A stretch of 64,000 bases of DNA from Flaccisagitta enflata. Lineage: Eukaryota > Chaetognatha > Sagittoidea > Aphragmophora. Of the stretch, positions 10,778-21,989 are shown in pieces. Position 1 is the first letter of the stretch, and each line of letters starts with the position of its first letter. The position numbers and the translations under genes are program-made. The notes below the pieces were generated by a model. That model searched no databases and was not told the origin of the DNA. It saw nothing but the letters and a program-made list of their open reading frames with translations. The stretch is from the NCBI GenBank assembly GCA_965153355.1, contig OZ231128.1, positions 7,688,001-7,752,000 of the forward strand. The letters are read 5' to 3'.

Positions 10778-11542
10778 TTAGCATGACCGACCAACAGACC
10801 GGCCGACCGACGTGTGGACGTTACTTCTCATAGATTTGCGTTGACGCAACCTTTTCTTTACCACAAACGGTCCTTCCCAATGTAGTGACATCTTGACGCG
10901 ACCTTCTCCAAGCAGACGTCGCTTAACCCAGTCTCCTGGCTTCAATGGCCCTGAGCGCTTACGATGACTGGGATTAAATTCTGCATGGTATTTTGCCAGA
11001 TTTTCCTCGCGAATTTTATGCATACCTGTTACTTTTGCTTGTGCTTCATTCCAAAAGGTTTTCATATTTGGTTTCCAACCTTTGGTGTCCACATCCACAG
11101 GCAGCATGTTCTGTGTGGGTACCCTCGGATCCCGATTGAACATGAACGCATACGGAGATCGTCCCAATCCACGGTGAGGAGTGGAGTTTATCGCAAACTC
11201 GATCCACGGAAGATGGCGCGACCACTTATTTTTGAATTTGAGACATTTTTTCGCCAATTCTTGGATGATGGTTCGATTTTTGCGTTCCACCGCTCCCTGC
11301 TTCATGGGGTGGTAGGCGAGGGAAAATTCATGACGTGTCTCGTAAACCTTCTCCAGGGCTTCCACCAAACGGTTGCGGAATTCGGGGCCGTTATCACTGG
11401 CCCAAATCGTCGGGAATCCGAACCTGCAAATGAATTTCTCAAAGTTCTTGGCCATAGTGGCGGCCTCGGCGCCTCTCAATAGGGTATAGAGCACAGTAAT
11501 GGGAAAAACGATCCTCCACGACGAGTACATGATCAAACCCAT
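10778..11542 (-). pseudogene. pol: Gypsy integrase C-part, frameshifted and 3'-truncated
   Basis: The frame carries the rest of the integrase core: ASDNGPEFRNRLVEAL (second catalytic Asp) and MKQGAVERKNRTI (catalytic Glu), then FAINSTPHRGLGRSPYAFMF and the C-terminal GDWVKRRLLGEGRVKM and HWEGPFVV. The useful homology starts near 11475, where the upstream frame ends. The last roughly 25 codons (TSVGRSVGRSC) come from an inserted family A repeat (TTGCGTCAACGCAA hairpin at 10836-10849), so the natural end of pol is missing. Confidence 0.8.
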
Positions 11543-13418
11543 CGGACGGTGGTTTCAACGCCAACAGATCAGTGACGACAACATGCAGTGGATATTGCGC
11601 ATGTTGAGGGATGATTGGGACCTCCTTTTTGTTCTTGGGACGGTACAATTGACACTCGTGACACTCTTTCACCTTTTGTTCCACATCTTTACCCATTGTT
11701 GGCCAGGTACAAAATCTCTCCAGCCGTGCCCGTAGCCTCTTGGTTCCCGGATGGCCCGTCTTATAGTCGCCATGAGCGCGATCCAACACTTCCGGTACCA
11801 TAGATTGAGGTATTACGAGACGCCCTATGGTTTCATCGCCATCCTGCGCCATGTGGTAGAGGATTCCATTTCTCACCCTGAGCTTGTTGTTGTGGCGTGA
11901 AAACCAGATGTGGATTCCTTCCTTTTTCGCGTCCGATTTCCGGAACCCTCCATGTTTGAGTGCTTCCAAGAACTTACCAATTTCGGGGTCCTTCCTTTGT
12001 TCTTCAGCCACCCATTGACGGTTGGTTTCGTCGGCAGTTAGTTCCGCGGCCTCAACTTCTCCCTGGACCACTGCGCCCAAGATCACCAGATCGTCGTCAT
12101 CGCGCGGATCGCTGGATGGTTTGTCGGCGTGTTCCGCCCTCGACAGTGCGTCCGCATCGCCATGTTGTTTACCTGACTTGTGCTTGATTTCGAACTCGTA
12201 CGTTTGTAGTTCGAGCGCCCACCGCGTGCGTTTCCTACTGGCGTCCTTCTTCGGATCCACCCCGATGCAAGAGAGGAGCGGTCGATGATCTGTATAAACG
12301 GTGAACGGCCGAAAGTGCAAATAATGGGCAAACGAACGAATCGCCCATACGATCGCGAACATCTCGCGGTCATAGGGCGCCCACGCGGACTCCGCCGGAC
12401 TCAATTTCTGCGATGCGGCTGCGATCATGGATTCCTTGCCGCGCTCATCCTTTTGGGTGAGCACAGCGCCAACGCACGTCTTGGAGGCATCCGGCTTGAC
12501 AAAGAATCGCTTTTCAAAGTCAGGATACGATGTCGCCGACCCCTCCAGCAACTCCGTCTTCAGATCCTGGAACGACTTCTCACACGCCTCCGTCCACTCG
12601 AAATCGCTGTTTTTCTTCAGCATATCTGTAAGAGGCTCAGCCCGTTTCGCAAATCCGGCGATGTGACAACGGTAGTAATTGGCAAGACCGACAAACGAAC
12701 GAACACCGGTGATATCCTGCGGCTGCGGCCATTCACGAACTTTCTTTAGATTGTGCTCATCCGGACGTATCCCGTTCTCATCTAACTGGAAGCCTAATGC
12801 CGAGACGGACTGATTGGCGAAGAAGCACTTGGCTGGATTAATCTTCAAATTCGCCCGTGCCAACGCTTCAAAGATCTTCTCCAGTAGCTGCAGATGCGTC
12901 TCCAAATCTTCCGTCGCTAACAGAATATCATCTAAATAGACCATCATCGACTGGAGCGGAAGACCTCGCATTACCATCTCCATCAACTGTTGCATACTCG
13001 CCGACGAGTTCTTTGCCCCCATGGGGACTTTGACGTATTCGAGCTGGTGGGTGCCGTCGTTGAATGCGAAGAGGTGACGTTGGCTTTCCAGGATGGCGAT
13101 CTGGTGGTACCCTTTGGTTAAATCCAGCGTGCTGAAAACTTTGGGGTTTTTCAGCCGCCGGACACCGTCGTGAATGTTAGGTAGAGGGTAATTTTGTTTA
13201 ACCGTCGCCTTATTAAGGCGACGGAAGTCCGTACAGTACCGCCATCCCCCGTTCTTTTTGCGAACGAGTACTATGGGGGCGCTGTACGGACTTGTAGATT
13301 CTTGAATACAACCGCTTTCGAGTAGTTTATTGGTTCTTCGTGGATATCTTTTTGTATTTCGGGCGGCGGAATACGATGGTTGCGCGCGTGAATCGGATTC
13401 GTTGTAGTTAGTTCTATT
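11439..13418 (-). pseudogene. pol: Gypsy RT, RNase H and integrase N-part, frameshifted
   Basis: The frame is open from 13418 (TGA at 13419-13421) to 11439. RT motifs are visible in order: SAPIVLVRKKNGGW, STLDLTKGYHQI, then YLDD in MMVYLDDILLA (the catalytic YxDD), then GFQLDENG. RNase H follows with KPDASKTCVGAV, AYDREMFAI-type sequence (YDREMFAIVWA) and VYTDHRPL. Integrase zinc residues are H-H (HGDYKTGHPG) and CHECQ, then the first catalytic Asp in VTDLLAL. RT homology continues from the preceding frame through a one-base shift near 13330, at GAAGAACC, which is not a classical slippery site. Homology leaves this frame near 11475. Decay or sequencing indels are both possible. Confidence 0.8.
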
Positions 13419-14908
13419 TCATGATAGAGCATTGTTGTCGTTCCGAGATCTTTTTCAGTTTTGGAGAAAATTTTGTCATATTTTTCGCACAGCGCATCAA
13501 ATCTGTCCCTCATTTCTCCCTCAAACAGGCAACCTTCCATATTCATTTTAAGCTCACGCGCATCCTCGTTGGTTTGATCTTTTTCGGTAGAAGCGCACGA
13601 TTGTTGCCTCTTTTCGGTAAGATCATTTTGACTGGTTGATGTGTTGATAGATTGAGAGATTGGCGTCTGATCCTTTCCGCTAGGAACGCACGATTGTTGT
13701 TCCTTTTCGATAGGATCGCAACTGCCAATCTCCTCCATCACTGCGTCGCCTGAATAGGACTCATCGAAGTTGTTGCATGGTTGCGCCTCCTCATCATCGT
13801 CCTCCTCGATCACTTCCACCCGAATTTCGTCAAATTTCGTCAAATCTCTATCCGGCGGCGTTGGCGGTGCTACCGGCGCTCTTGGTGTTGCGGCGTCGAA
13901 CAACAACGAAAATGCGGCGGCGGCTGCTGGCGTTGACGGAGGATCCTTTGTGTGCGGCTGTGGCTCATCTGATGGCGGTGGGACATCCCCCGTGGTCGCC
14001 CGTAACGGTGGAACGTCTGGCGGCCCATCCGTTGGCGGCGGTGGCTCCCTTGATGGGTTGATGACGTCACCAGCGGCGTCGGCGGCGGCGGCGTTTCCCC
14101 CTCCAGTCGCATTGGCGTCCTCGTCAATTTGGATCGTAGGATTGACGGCCTCTACCAACGCAATAGGAGTATCAACAGAGATATTAATAGGGAAATCCCA
14201 AACATTCATTACCTCCAATACCGAAATGTTTTCTTTTGGATTGATAATTGTATGGGGCGTCATGTGAGGGACGTCTTTGTTACATTCCGTATGAAATGGA
14301 CGTACGTATAACGCTTCGGCTCTTTCCTTAGTAAACAGCCCTTGGTTACCAGTTAGATACGTATTAATGAGCATTTTAGAATGTGGTTGGATTGTGACAT
14401 TTTCAAAGGCTGCCATATGTGGCGGCGCCACTTCCACCATCCGTGGTGGTTGACCAAGGGGGAAAGAAAAATCACCGATGTAGATTTCATTGTTTTCAAA
14501 ACTCAAAATGGCTTTATGTTTTTGAAGGAAGGGTAGTCCCACCACCAATGGGTGGACTAAATTTTGTATTATGTTAAATTCCTCGCGAAATTTGATGTCA
14601 GGTTGATTTGGATTGTTTTCATTTTTGATGTTGAATTCTATCAACGCTTTTGCGATCACTCTTACAGGGATTTTGTTGATTCCAACACAGACGTTGGGAG
14701 TAACAGACAGAACATGATATTTCTCCCACGGTAAAGCCGAAAATACAGTGTAATCGATGCAATTGCCGCCCGACGCCCCCGTATCAACAATACCCTCAAT
14801 TTCCGTTTTTCCTATGGATGTGACGATGCGGCATCGACGAGCCTGACGAGTGGCTCTGGGGTTGACTTCGGCGTCGGTAGAACCCACCCTCGATCCTACA
14901 CTCGCCAA
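13271..14908 (-). CDS. pro: Gypsy protease with RT N-terminus (-1 frame after gag)
   Basis: The frame overlaps the end of gag by 13 nt, has no early ATG, and lies in the -1 frame. Production by -1 frameshifting on the T5 run is therefore plausible. GIVDTGASGGN is the retropepsin active site (DTGA) and VVGLPFLQKH the second conserved strand. A long acidic, Pro/Asp-rich linker follows. It includes repeats of SCVPSGKDQTPIS-type sequence, then the region that normally precedes RT (DKIFSKTEKDLGT, HEIELTT, PPPEIQKDI). The frame leaves the RT homology near 13330, where the next frame takes over. The protease cleaves the polyprotein in the particle. Confidence 0.75.
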   Translation of the reverse strand: MASVGSRVGSTDAEVNPRATRQARRCRIVTSIGKTEIEGIVDTGASGGNCIDYTVFSALPWEKYHVLSVTPNVCVGINKIPVRVIAKALIEFNIKNENNPNQPDIKFREEFNIIQNLVHPLVVGLPFLQKHKAILSFENNEIYIGDFSFPLGQPPRMVEVAPPHMAAFENVTIQPHSKMLINTYLTGNQGLFTKERAEALYVRPFHTECNKDVPHMTPHTIINPKENISVLEVMNVWDFPINISVDTPIALVEAVNPTIQIDEDANATGGGNAAAADAAGDVINPSREPPPPTDGPPDVPPLRATTGDVPPPSDEPQPHTKDPPSTPAAAAAFSLLFDAATPRAPVAPPTPPDRDLTKFDEIRVEVIEEDDDEEAQPCNNFDESYSGDAVMEEIGSCDPIEKEQQSCVPSGKDQTPISQSINTSTSQNDLTEKRQQSCASTEKDQTNEDARELKMNMEGCLFEGEMRDRFDALCEKYDKIFSKTEKDLGTTTMLYHEIELTTTNPIHARNHRIPPPEIQKDIHEEPINYSKAVVFKNLQVRTAPP

Positions 14909-16521
14909 AAATCCTGGTTGCCGTAGGAAAGAGTGTCGTCATATTGCGCTGCGTATCCCGTCGGTCCAATCAAAGGCATCCCTGGTGACCACCAACTCGC
15001 GCCTTCTTCTTCCCCGGCGTCGTTGGCGATTGCGGCGGCCGCTGCTTCTTCCTCGCCGGCGACGGCTGCTGCTATCGCGGCGTCGTTGGCAATCGCGGCT
15101 GCTGCTGCTGCATCCGCCGCTGGACGTACTGGGACGTTAGAATCGGGGGCCTGCATGCGGAACTGCGTTGGCCGGACGGCGTTGTTTACAAATCCGGCGC
15201 CTCCTGTTAGAGATTGAGCATACCTCTGACCACCCCGACCCGCCCCTCTACCCTGCCCGCGATGATAGTAAGGACCATTGGCGACGGGGTGACGGTAAAA
15301 ACCCTGGGGGGTTCCATGCGCGTTATTTTGTGTTAGCAGCTTTTCAATCCTAGCAAAACCCTCGTCCACCTTTTTCTCCAATTTTGCAACCTTGTCCGTC
15401 AATTCTGTCACTTCTTTTTGTACTATGTCATTTTTGTCTGCACTGTAGGCTTGTTTGGCTTTGTTTTCTTGAATATTCATTTCCATGATCTTTTGTTTAG
15501 AAATAACGCTTCTCATCTCACTCTGAATTTGCGCGAGTTCCGCCTTTGTTGCTGCGGCTGACCCTGCAGCGCCGGACGCGGTATTAGATTGCGGCGCGTA
15601 GGAGGCGATGACGTTAGACGGCCGTGTCAGAACGGAAATAGAAGCAGCTCCCTCTCCCTCCCGGATCTGCGTCTGGACGTTGGAGGCTTCCCAGTCGACG
15701 ACGTACTGGTAGGCTTCATCAACATTTTGGCGTTCTCTCTTGCAGTGACGACGCAGCTTTTTGCGCAGCTCCTCGTCGTCCAAGCCTTCGATAAAGCGCA
15801 TAGTGGCCTGACGTTGGAATTCGGTTGGAGATCCTCTTTTGAGATCTGGAAGGTAACTATTCATTAGCCTCAGCAACTCAGTTTTGTACTCAATTAGCGA
15901 TCGCACTCCCCTACGGAAAAAGGCTGGATCATTCAAAAACGTCTCTTTCTCCGTCTCATCAGCAAAACACTCCTTGAGTGCATCGACAATATCAGCCCAT
16001 GACGCCTTTTGAGCGTCGGTCAAAGACTCGTACGCGCTGAGAGTCGGTCCCGGTTCCAACTTCGACGGCATCCACGTCTTACACGCGTCTTCGAATGCTG
16101 TTTGGTCCGTTGGTAAGTCAAATCCGTATGTGGCTTTGATACACTCGGTAAAATGGGTCAGGAAAGAGGGGAAATTCTCGCCTAATTTGTAAGTCTTACA
16201 ATAGATAGCCTTGGGACGTGCGTTGGGTTGACATCTGTTCGTTGGCTGTGGCTGTTGTTGTTGCTGTTGTTGTTGTTGTTGCTGCATATGCTGTTGTTGC
16301 ATGTTCATGGTATCTCTTTGTATCTGTAGGAATTGACCAAACATGTTAGTTAGGCTGTTCATGTCAAACTGCTGTTGTTGTTGTTGTTGTTGTTGTGCTG
16401 GTTGCCCCCCTCCTAACGGGTTGAAAGCTGGAGGTGGGTTATTTACACCCCCCCCAAGAGGCTGGTTGTTGTTGTTGTTGGGGTAATTGCCCATACGAGA
16501 TGGAGAACCGTGTCGAGACAT
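14896..16521 (-). CDS. gag: Gypsy Gag polyprotein
   Basis: The first ATG (16519-16521) begins MSRHGSPSRMGNY; the protein is 541 aa. Residues about 10-110 are Asn/Gly/Pro and Gln runs (CAG/CAA tracts, two separate polyQ stretches). The middle has the capsid-type helical region with YKLGENFPSFLTHFTECI, then WMPSKLEPG and RFIEGLDDEELRKKLRRHCK. A heptad-like helix EVTELTDKVAKLEKKVDEGF follows, then an RGQGRGAGRGG box and Ala-rich repeats (AAAAIANDAA). No CCHC knuckle is seen; the RGG box may take the RNA-binding role. It ends at TAG, overlapping the protease frame in a T5 run (14907-14911). Confidence 0.8.
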   Translation of the reverse strand: MSRHGSPSRMGNYPNNNNNQPLGGGVNNPPPAFNPLGGGQPAQQQQQQQQQFDMNSLTNMFGQFLQIQRDTMNMQQQHMQQQQQQQQQQQPQPTNRCQPNARPKAIYCKTYKLGENFPSFLTHFTECIKATYGFDLPTDQTAFEDACKTWMPSKLEPGPTLSAYESLTDAQKASWADIVDALKECFADETEKETFLNDPAFFRRGVRSLIEYKTELLRLMNSYLPDLKRGSPTEFQRQATMRFIEGLDDEELRKKLRRHCKRERQNVDEAYQYVVDWEASNVQTQIREGEGAASISVLTRPSNVIASYAPQSNTASGAAGSAAATKAELAQIQSEMRSVISKQKIMEMNIQENKAKQAYSADKNDIVQKEVTELTDKVAKLEKKVDEGFARIEKLLTQNNAHGTPQGFYRHPVANGPYYHRGQGRGAGRGGQRYAQSLTGGAGFVNNAVRPTQFRMQAPDSNVPVRPAADAAAAAAIANDAAIAAAVAGEEEAAAAAIANDAGEEEGASWWSPGMPLIGPTGYAAQYDDTLSYGNQDFWRV

Positions 16522-18150
16522 GTCTGTCGGTACGTCAGGGCCTTTTGAACGACACCGCGAACGGATATAGCAATATATGCGCGCAAAAGCTTTCAATTTT
16601 GTCCTGACAGAAATGTTTTCTATTGAAATGGAGATTGTTTTAAACGAGTAAAAGTATTTGGTTTGGGTTTGGTAAAAGCAAATTGACTACACAAATAGGC
16701 AATGCGTATATAACTGATACACTTCAAATGCGTGAAAACTAGTCATAGAAATTCTGGGAATTGACTGTAAACATCAATGTTTGTCCTCATTCATACAGAT
16801 CGACCTACCACCTCTTCACACACAAAGATAAAGAAAGAAAATGTTGTCAGTGGAGAATACTTCTTGACGCGTCCCTTGAACTTCTGATGGAATTCTTCTG
16901 CTGCTGGTTGGTGAGGATAGAAACGAATCTTCCGGTTTGTTGTTGTGCTGGCGCCCTACGGCTGAATAGGCGTTGGGCCTGTATGCTCCTGTCCACCTTC
17001 CTACTCTGATGGGAGAATGGAAATGCATTAATTTATGACCTTAACTCTCTGTTAGTCAGGGATGTTACCGCTGTCAACTGCACAAAGGTAATATTTATTT
17101 TCCTAGATGACGGCAACATGAGGTTGGGCCTGTATGCTCCTGTCCACTCCGTCTCCGTCACCGCTTTCCTCCTCCTCTTACATCTGCTGTACGCCAACAA
17201 GACACGCAAAACGGAAAACTCAGGTTTTGATCTCAGAAGACTCAAGGAATGCCACGGCGGCCGAATTCGCTTACAGAGACGATTACGTCTCTTCCCGGCC
17301 GATGCACCAAGTTGTTGGGCTGCACCGGTGCGGGCTATGATCAGTCAGTCGGTCAATCCTCGTCCAAACAGACAAACTAACCGTAATATGAAGGAAGAAT
17401 GATGGGCATCGGTGAAGAAGGAGAAGAAGAAGAAACGCGGATGAACGTCTTCGCCGTCCTATAGAGACGCCGCCGGTCCGTCCGTCCGCAAAAAAGGATG
17501 GAAACTGAAGAAGTGGTTGCGCCCCGTAAGCCGAGCCCCAAAGCTAGGGTGACAGACGGGATACTAGCGCCGATCTCCACAGGCCCCCCGCACGCGCTGA
17601 TGAATCGTTCATCAGCAGTATTCATTCACAAGTGTTCATTCACCAGTTATCGTCTCCATGAGTCTCTATGAATCGCTGAATGTCGTTATTATTCGTAATT
17701 ACTTGCAGTTTGTCGCCAGACAGATCAATTCTTCTCCAGGAAATCTATGAGCAGTTAAATCACGTACACAAATAGGCATAAAAATGCGAAAAAGGTCCAA
17801 AAAATATGATGATGTTTTCCGTATAAAAACTCAAGACCGAATGAATGGAAATTGATCGCAAAAGTAGGAATCTCGCTCGCTCGGTCTATCTCTCTCTCTC
17901 GGTTGCAGTGTTCATTTGTCTACGAAATTCATGAATCGGTAAAGCTATGCAAACGCGCCCCCTGGTGGCAATGCCCTACAACGGGACATAATGATTTTGT
18001 ATCATCAGTAATAGGACTGAAGTAAGTAGTAAGACAGTGTCTGATAAACATTGTATATTTGCTTTGCTCAATCGTATTATTTTTTTGTTTTTGAAAAACA
18101 ATTACAAAGAACAAGTGACTACACCCCAACTCTCTCTCAACACCCCTGCC
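16522..18150. other. Gypsy 5' flank and intergenic DNA, no gene seen
   Basis: It holds two copies of GTTGGGCCTGTATGCTCCTGTCCAC (about 16972 and 17122), short T/C-rich tracts and fold-back pieces. Several short frames exist without family features. A 5' LTR of the gypsy element should lie here but no border was identified. Confidence 0.5.
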
Positions 18151-18161
18151 ACTTTTCACAG

Positions 18162-18294
18162 GTCACCTTCGGCTATCGAGATGCTTCGTGAAACAAACAC
18201 CACATTACGAAAGTGACAAGTGCGGGCAAGACTTCAATCGAAACGTCGGCTTACGGGATCATATCGCATTGTTTAAGCAGAATGGCAATTACAA
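18162..18294 (+). pseudogene. Decayed C2H2 zinc-finger exon
   Basis: The segment is flanked by acttttcacag and AA|GTAAGC, good acceptor and donor sites. In frame it reads HYESDKCGQDFNRNV then GLRDHIALF, which follows the C2H2 finger pattern (Y-x-C-x2-C-x3-F-x5-L-x2-H-x3-H). The first Cys is replaced by Ser and the last His by Phe, so it could not bind zinc normally. It looks like an exon from a zinc-finger gene that has lost function, or a very diverged finger. No companion exon was found nearby. Confidence 0.45.
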
Positions 18295-18394
18295 GTAAGC
18301 TTCCAGTTGTAGACACGAAGCTCGATAGGAGTCACTGCCCGTCCGTTTCTTGGTACGTTGGTTATGCTTGAATTGAAAAGGGCCAAAATGCGCA

Positions 18395-18450
18395 ATGCTC
18401 TGTGTGCGTGTGCGTGTGCGCATGCGTGTGCGTGCCTGCGTGTGTCCGAT
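18395..18450. repeat. GTGCGT microsatellite
   Basis: Short run of GTGTGCGTGTGCGTGTGCGC-type units. Confidence 0.8.
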
Positions 18451-18654
18451 TTTATCAGATCTGAAGGGTGACGCAATTTTTAAGGGGTACAACTTATTTT
18501 GACTACATGTATCTGTATCTGCTGCTCTGTCTATCGGTACATTGCACTATGGTCTGAAACTGCATGATTTTCAGTCAAAACCTAAAAATGATTTAATTTT
18601 GCTTCATAATAGACAAAATGATTGTCAAACAGTATATTTTTGTATATTATTATG

Positions 18655-18835
18655 CGACTCTACACCCCGCATTGTCGGTCCATCCGTCGGTCCGACCGTC
18701 TGTCACACTTTACTTTTTTGTTTTTTTTTGCGGTTTTCGGCCTCACTGCTCCTGCCCAAATGATCTGGTGACCTCAATTATGGCTCCTGCCCACCCGCAC
18801 TGGGGTAGCCGTGTTTCCGGCCTTGTTTTACTATA
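18655..18835 (+). repeat. Dispersed family A copy
   Basis: It contains ATGCGACTCTACACCCCGC, then GTCGGTCCATCCGTCGGTCC, then CTCCTGCCCACCCGCACTGG and GGTAGCCGTGTTTCCGGCCT. The same blocks in the same order appear at 56753-56925 and, inverted, at 24140-24300 and 57743-57897. Confidence 0.75.
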
Positions 18836-20276
18836 ATGATAATTTTTTCAATATTACTTTGGTAAAACAGCATATAGAATTTAAAAAAATACCAGGACTT
18901 TTGTGAAATTATAGGATTTTACCGTTTATTGCATCTCAGACTAATTTTGGCCCCAGGAATCCAAATCTGCGGTCTAAAATTGTCTCCGGTTAATATTTTG
19001 GTTTGCTATGACTACATTTTTTAGGTCAAAATACTATATAAGGTAAAATTTTTGAAATTGCAGATTTAAAATCTTAGGAGAAAACTATCAAAAAATATCT
19101 TTTTTTAAAAATCTTTTGGGGAAACATAATCAAAATCAGCAGTAAATTTCCAAAATAGAGCAAAGTTGTTTTGTCAAAATTTAGTCCCATTCAAATAGAT
19201 AAAGTCAATTTTGACTATGTTCTAGTCAAAATTTTGAGAAAAATAAATTCTTTCTTTACACAGTTTTTTGCAATGAATTTAAATATGCAATCAGATTGAC
19301 AAATTGACAAGTTGACAAGTTTTGAAAATTTGACCCTATCGAATATTTTGAATATTTTGACTTGAGAAATATTGCTGTAGGCTATCAAAATAAGAGATCA
19401 AATTAGACTGCAGATTTGGATTCCTGAGGTCAAAATTGGTCTATTATGGGATGGATAGTAAAAACCCATAATTTTTACATTATACTGGGATTTTTTATTA
19501 TAGAAATATTTCAAAGAACTTGATTTTTTAAATTCATTTTTCTGTCAAAATTTATTTAATAAGTCTGAATTAATTTAAATGTATCATACAAAGTTATTTC
19601 AAAATATTCTATTAAACAAAATTTTTTTCGTATTATTTTTCAATGCAATATTTGATTTATTTTGAAATTCTAAATCAATGATCATTTAGATAAACAAACT
19701 GTATCATTAAATTAGATTTTATATAAATCAACTGAATTACAATAATAGATTCAAAAACCAATATAAAAATACTTTAAAAATACACTAATTACTTTTTGCC
19801 TGATTTTATTTCTAGACTGACCCACAGTGCGATGATTAAAAGATAGCAGAAGGAGATGGGGGGGGGGGGCTAGTTTACTTTTCTGCTTATAACTTAATAT
19901 CTGACTAACATACTAGGTCCTGGCTTGAGCACAAGAAAATATTAACACAAATGCATCAAGTAATACCAATAAATAAGGTTTTCGCATTTATTATTTTCAA
20001 ATTCAAAGTGATTAAGCTAATTTATAATGCGACATATTTGATTGAGAAAGAGTAAAAGTATAAGTAGATATTTGGCGTATCAAGTTACGTCATGACTAGA
20101 AAAATATAAATGTCATGGGATAAATTAGGCTATCTATAGCCGAAAATTGCTTAGAAATGAAAACTACTTCTAGAAATGAAAAGTCGATGCGATTTCAATC
20201 TGTCTGCATAGCTTCTGCTTCTCGGCCGGAAACCGAGGGTCAGAAATTGCACTACACAGCGCAATCTGTAGTGATA
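18836..20276. other. AT-rich tract, no gene seen
   Basis: Over 70% A+T, with no open frame of note. A G12 run lies at about 19858-19869. Nothing else recognisable. Confidence 0.6.
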
Positions 20277-20279
20277 TTA

Positions 20280-20630
20280 ATCCTCTGGGGAATTCCCCGG
20301 GGAATCCCCATTATAATCACTTTTTAAAGTGAACTGGGCTTTTTTGAGAAATATCAAAGTTTTATCTCGGGGAATTTCCCGGGGAAATCCCCGAGGAAAC
20401 CCCTTGTTACAATTATTTTTTAAACTGAACCGGGCTTTACTGAAGAATATCAAAGTTTTATTCCGGGGAATCCCCTGGGGTATCCCCTGTTGCAATTACT
20501 CTTTAAAGTGAACTGGGCTTTACTAAGAAATATCAAAATTTAATCCCGGGGAATTCCCCGGGGGAAATCCCCCATTAAAACTAACTTAACTAATGAATCA
20601 GGGCTTTTCCCCGGGGGACTAATGTCCAGT
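20280..20630. repeat. GGGGAATTCCCC-containing tandem repeat
   Basis: Three to four units of 83-96 bp. Each holds a palindrome of the GGGGAATTCCCCGGGGAA type, then TTTTTAAAGTGAACTGGGCT and AAATATCAAAGTTTTAT. GAACTGGGCT anchors lie at 20331, 20427 (GAACCGGGCT) and 20510. Confidence 0.85.
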
Positions 20631-20755
20631 TTTTCTACTATGCAAGGGCTTCCACTCCATTAAAAAAATATCGTGGGACAATTTCATTTCGGATGTCAAG
20701 TTTTGGATGGAATTTAATTGCATTTGAGCAACTTTTATGCTTGTTTTTATGTTCT

Positions 20756-20940
<185 letters not shown>

Positions 20941-20949
20941 TGTTGATGA

Positions 20950-21985
20950 GCCAAACAAATAATGCATATCTGACCAACGGCTAGGAATCATGAACAAAAT
21001 TTCTTAACCAAATAATGAACCTAAAGGTCTGTTAGATTTTTGAGCGATTCCATGAATTTTGTTATTTTTCTGCAAAAATCTTTTTTCAGTTTATTTCATA
21101 TTTCGGCTGCAAGACTTATGGCAGATAAATTTCTGCTTAGATGTACATTAATGAGACACATTGATACAAATTACTTTTTTTGTTGGGGATTTTCCGACCA
21201 TTTTTGAAGGTTTGGCACCAAAAATTTAAAAAGATCAAAAAATGGTATATCTCTTTCAGTTTTGAGTCTATTCCTTTGATTTTTGGTGTGGAAGTAGTCT
21301 TAGCAGTCACTAGAATACGTGCAAAATTTCAGTCCTTGAAATAGATTTTTTAGGGAGTTATAGTGATTTGAAATTCTGGGATTTTAACCCCTTAAATACA
21401 TCCCTAAAAAAGCGATATCCGGCGACTGATGGCGACAAAACAACTTATATACTCATATGAAGCACTTTGAGACCTAACATGTTGTACCAAGTTCAGACCG
21501 TGCAAATCCGTGCAAAAAAAGAAACAGTAGTTTTTTCCAATTCCTAATTTGTATAATTAGCTTCTGTCATAAAATGTCCATATCTCGGTCAAATTTTGGA
21601 AAAAAGATCTGATTTTTGGGTTACAAGCAGTTGAGACCATGTACTACCTGTGTTCCAAAGGATGTTTGTCTGTTGGCATTTTTCGCGGAAGAACAGCTCA
21701 TCAAAGTTAGAGTTTGTTTTTACTGGAGTCAAACAAAATGCTGAGTGTGCCACTATGGGGCCAAACTAGGAATGCCCTATGCGACTACATAAGATATAAA
21801 CTGTACAAATTAGTCCTCCAACACATAGACTTTGAAGTTATGACAAAAAAAAACGACATTCTTTAACTCAATCATTTTTCAATATATCTTTGGATTGCAA
21901 AATGCTCGACTTAGGTGCATTGGTCTCGCTCCCGTTATCTGCCCCTGAGATAGTCCTTTCAAGTTTCACCTGTCCTTTTGTACAG
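20950..21985. other. No gene seen
   Basis: AT-rich DNA without an open frame above background. It may belong to the inverted pair described next, but no match to the other arm was found here. Confidence 0.5.
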
Positions 21986-21989
21986 TACG

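Larger units (their letters stand above)
10778..16521 (-). mobile_element. Ty3/gypsy-like retrotransposon, pol damaged, LTRs not found
   Basis: On the minus strand the order is Gag, aspartic protease, RT, RNase H, integrase (H-H-C-C, then the DDE core), the Ty3/gypsy order. Frames step from gag to pro by -1 and from pro to RT by -1; integrase then returns by +1. The 3' end of integrase is cut at about 10850 by a dispersed family A repeat in the same orientation. No LTR pair was recognised at 9500-10777 versus 16522-17900. Confidence 0.85.

Noticed and set aside
11499-12749. Several plus-strand frames opposite gypsy pol
   Set aside because: Shadows of the minus-strand RT-integrase frame, which carries all the motifs.
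16522-17900. 5' LTR of the gypsy element
   Set aside because: No matching direct repeat was found at 9500-10777, so no border can be defended.
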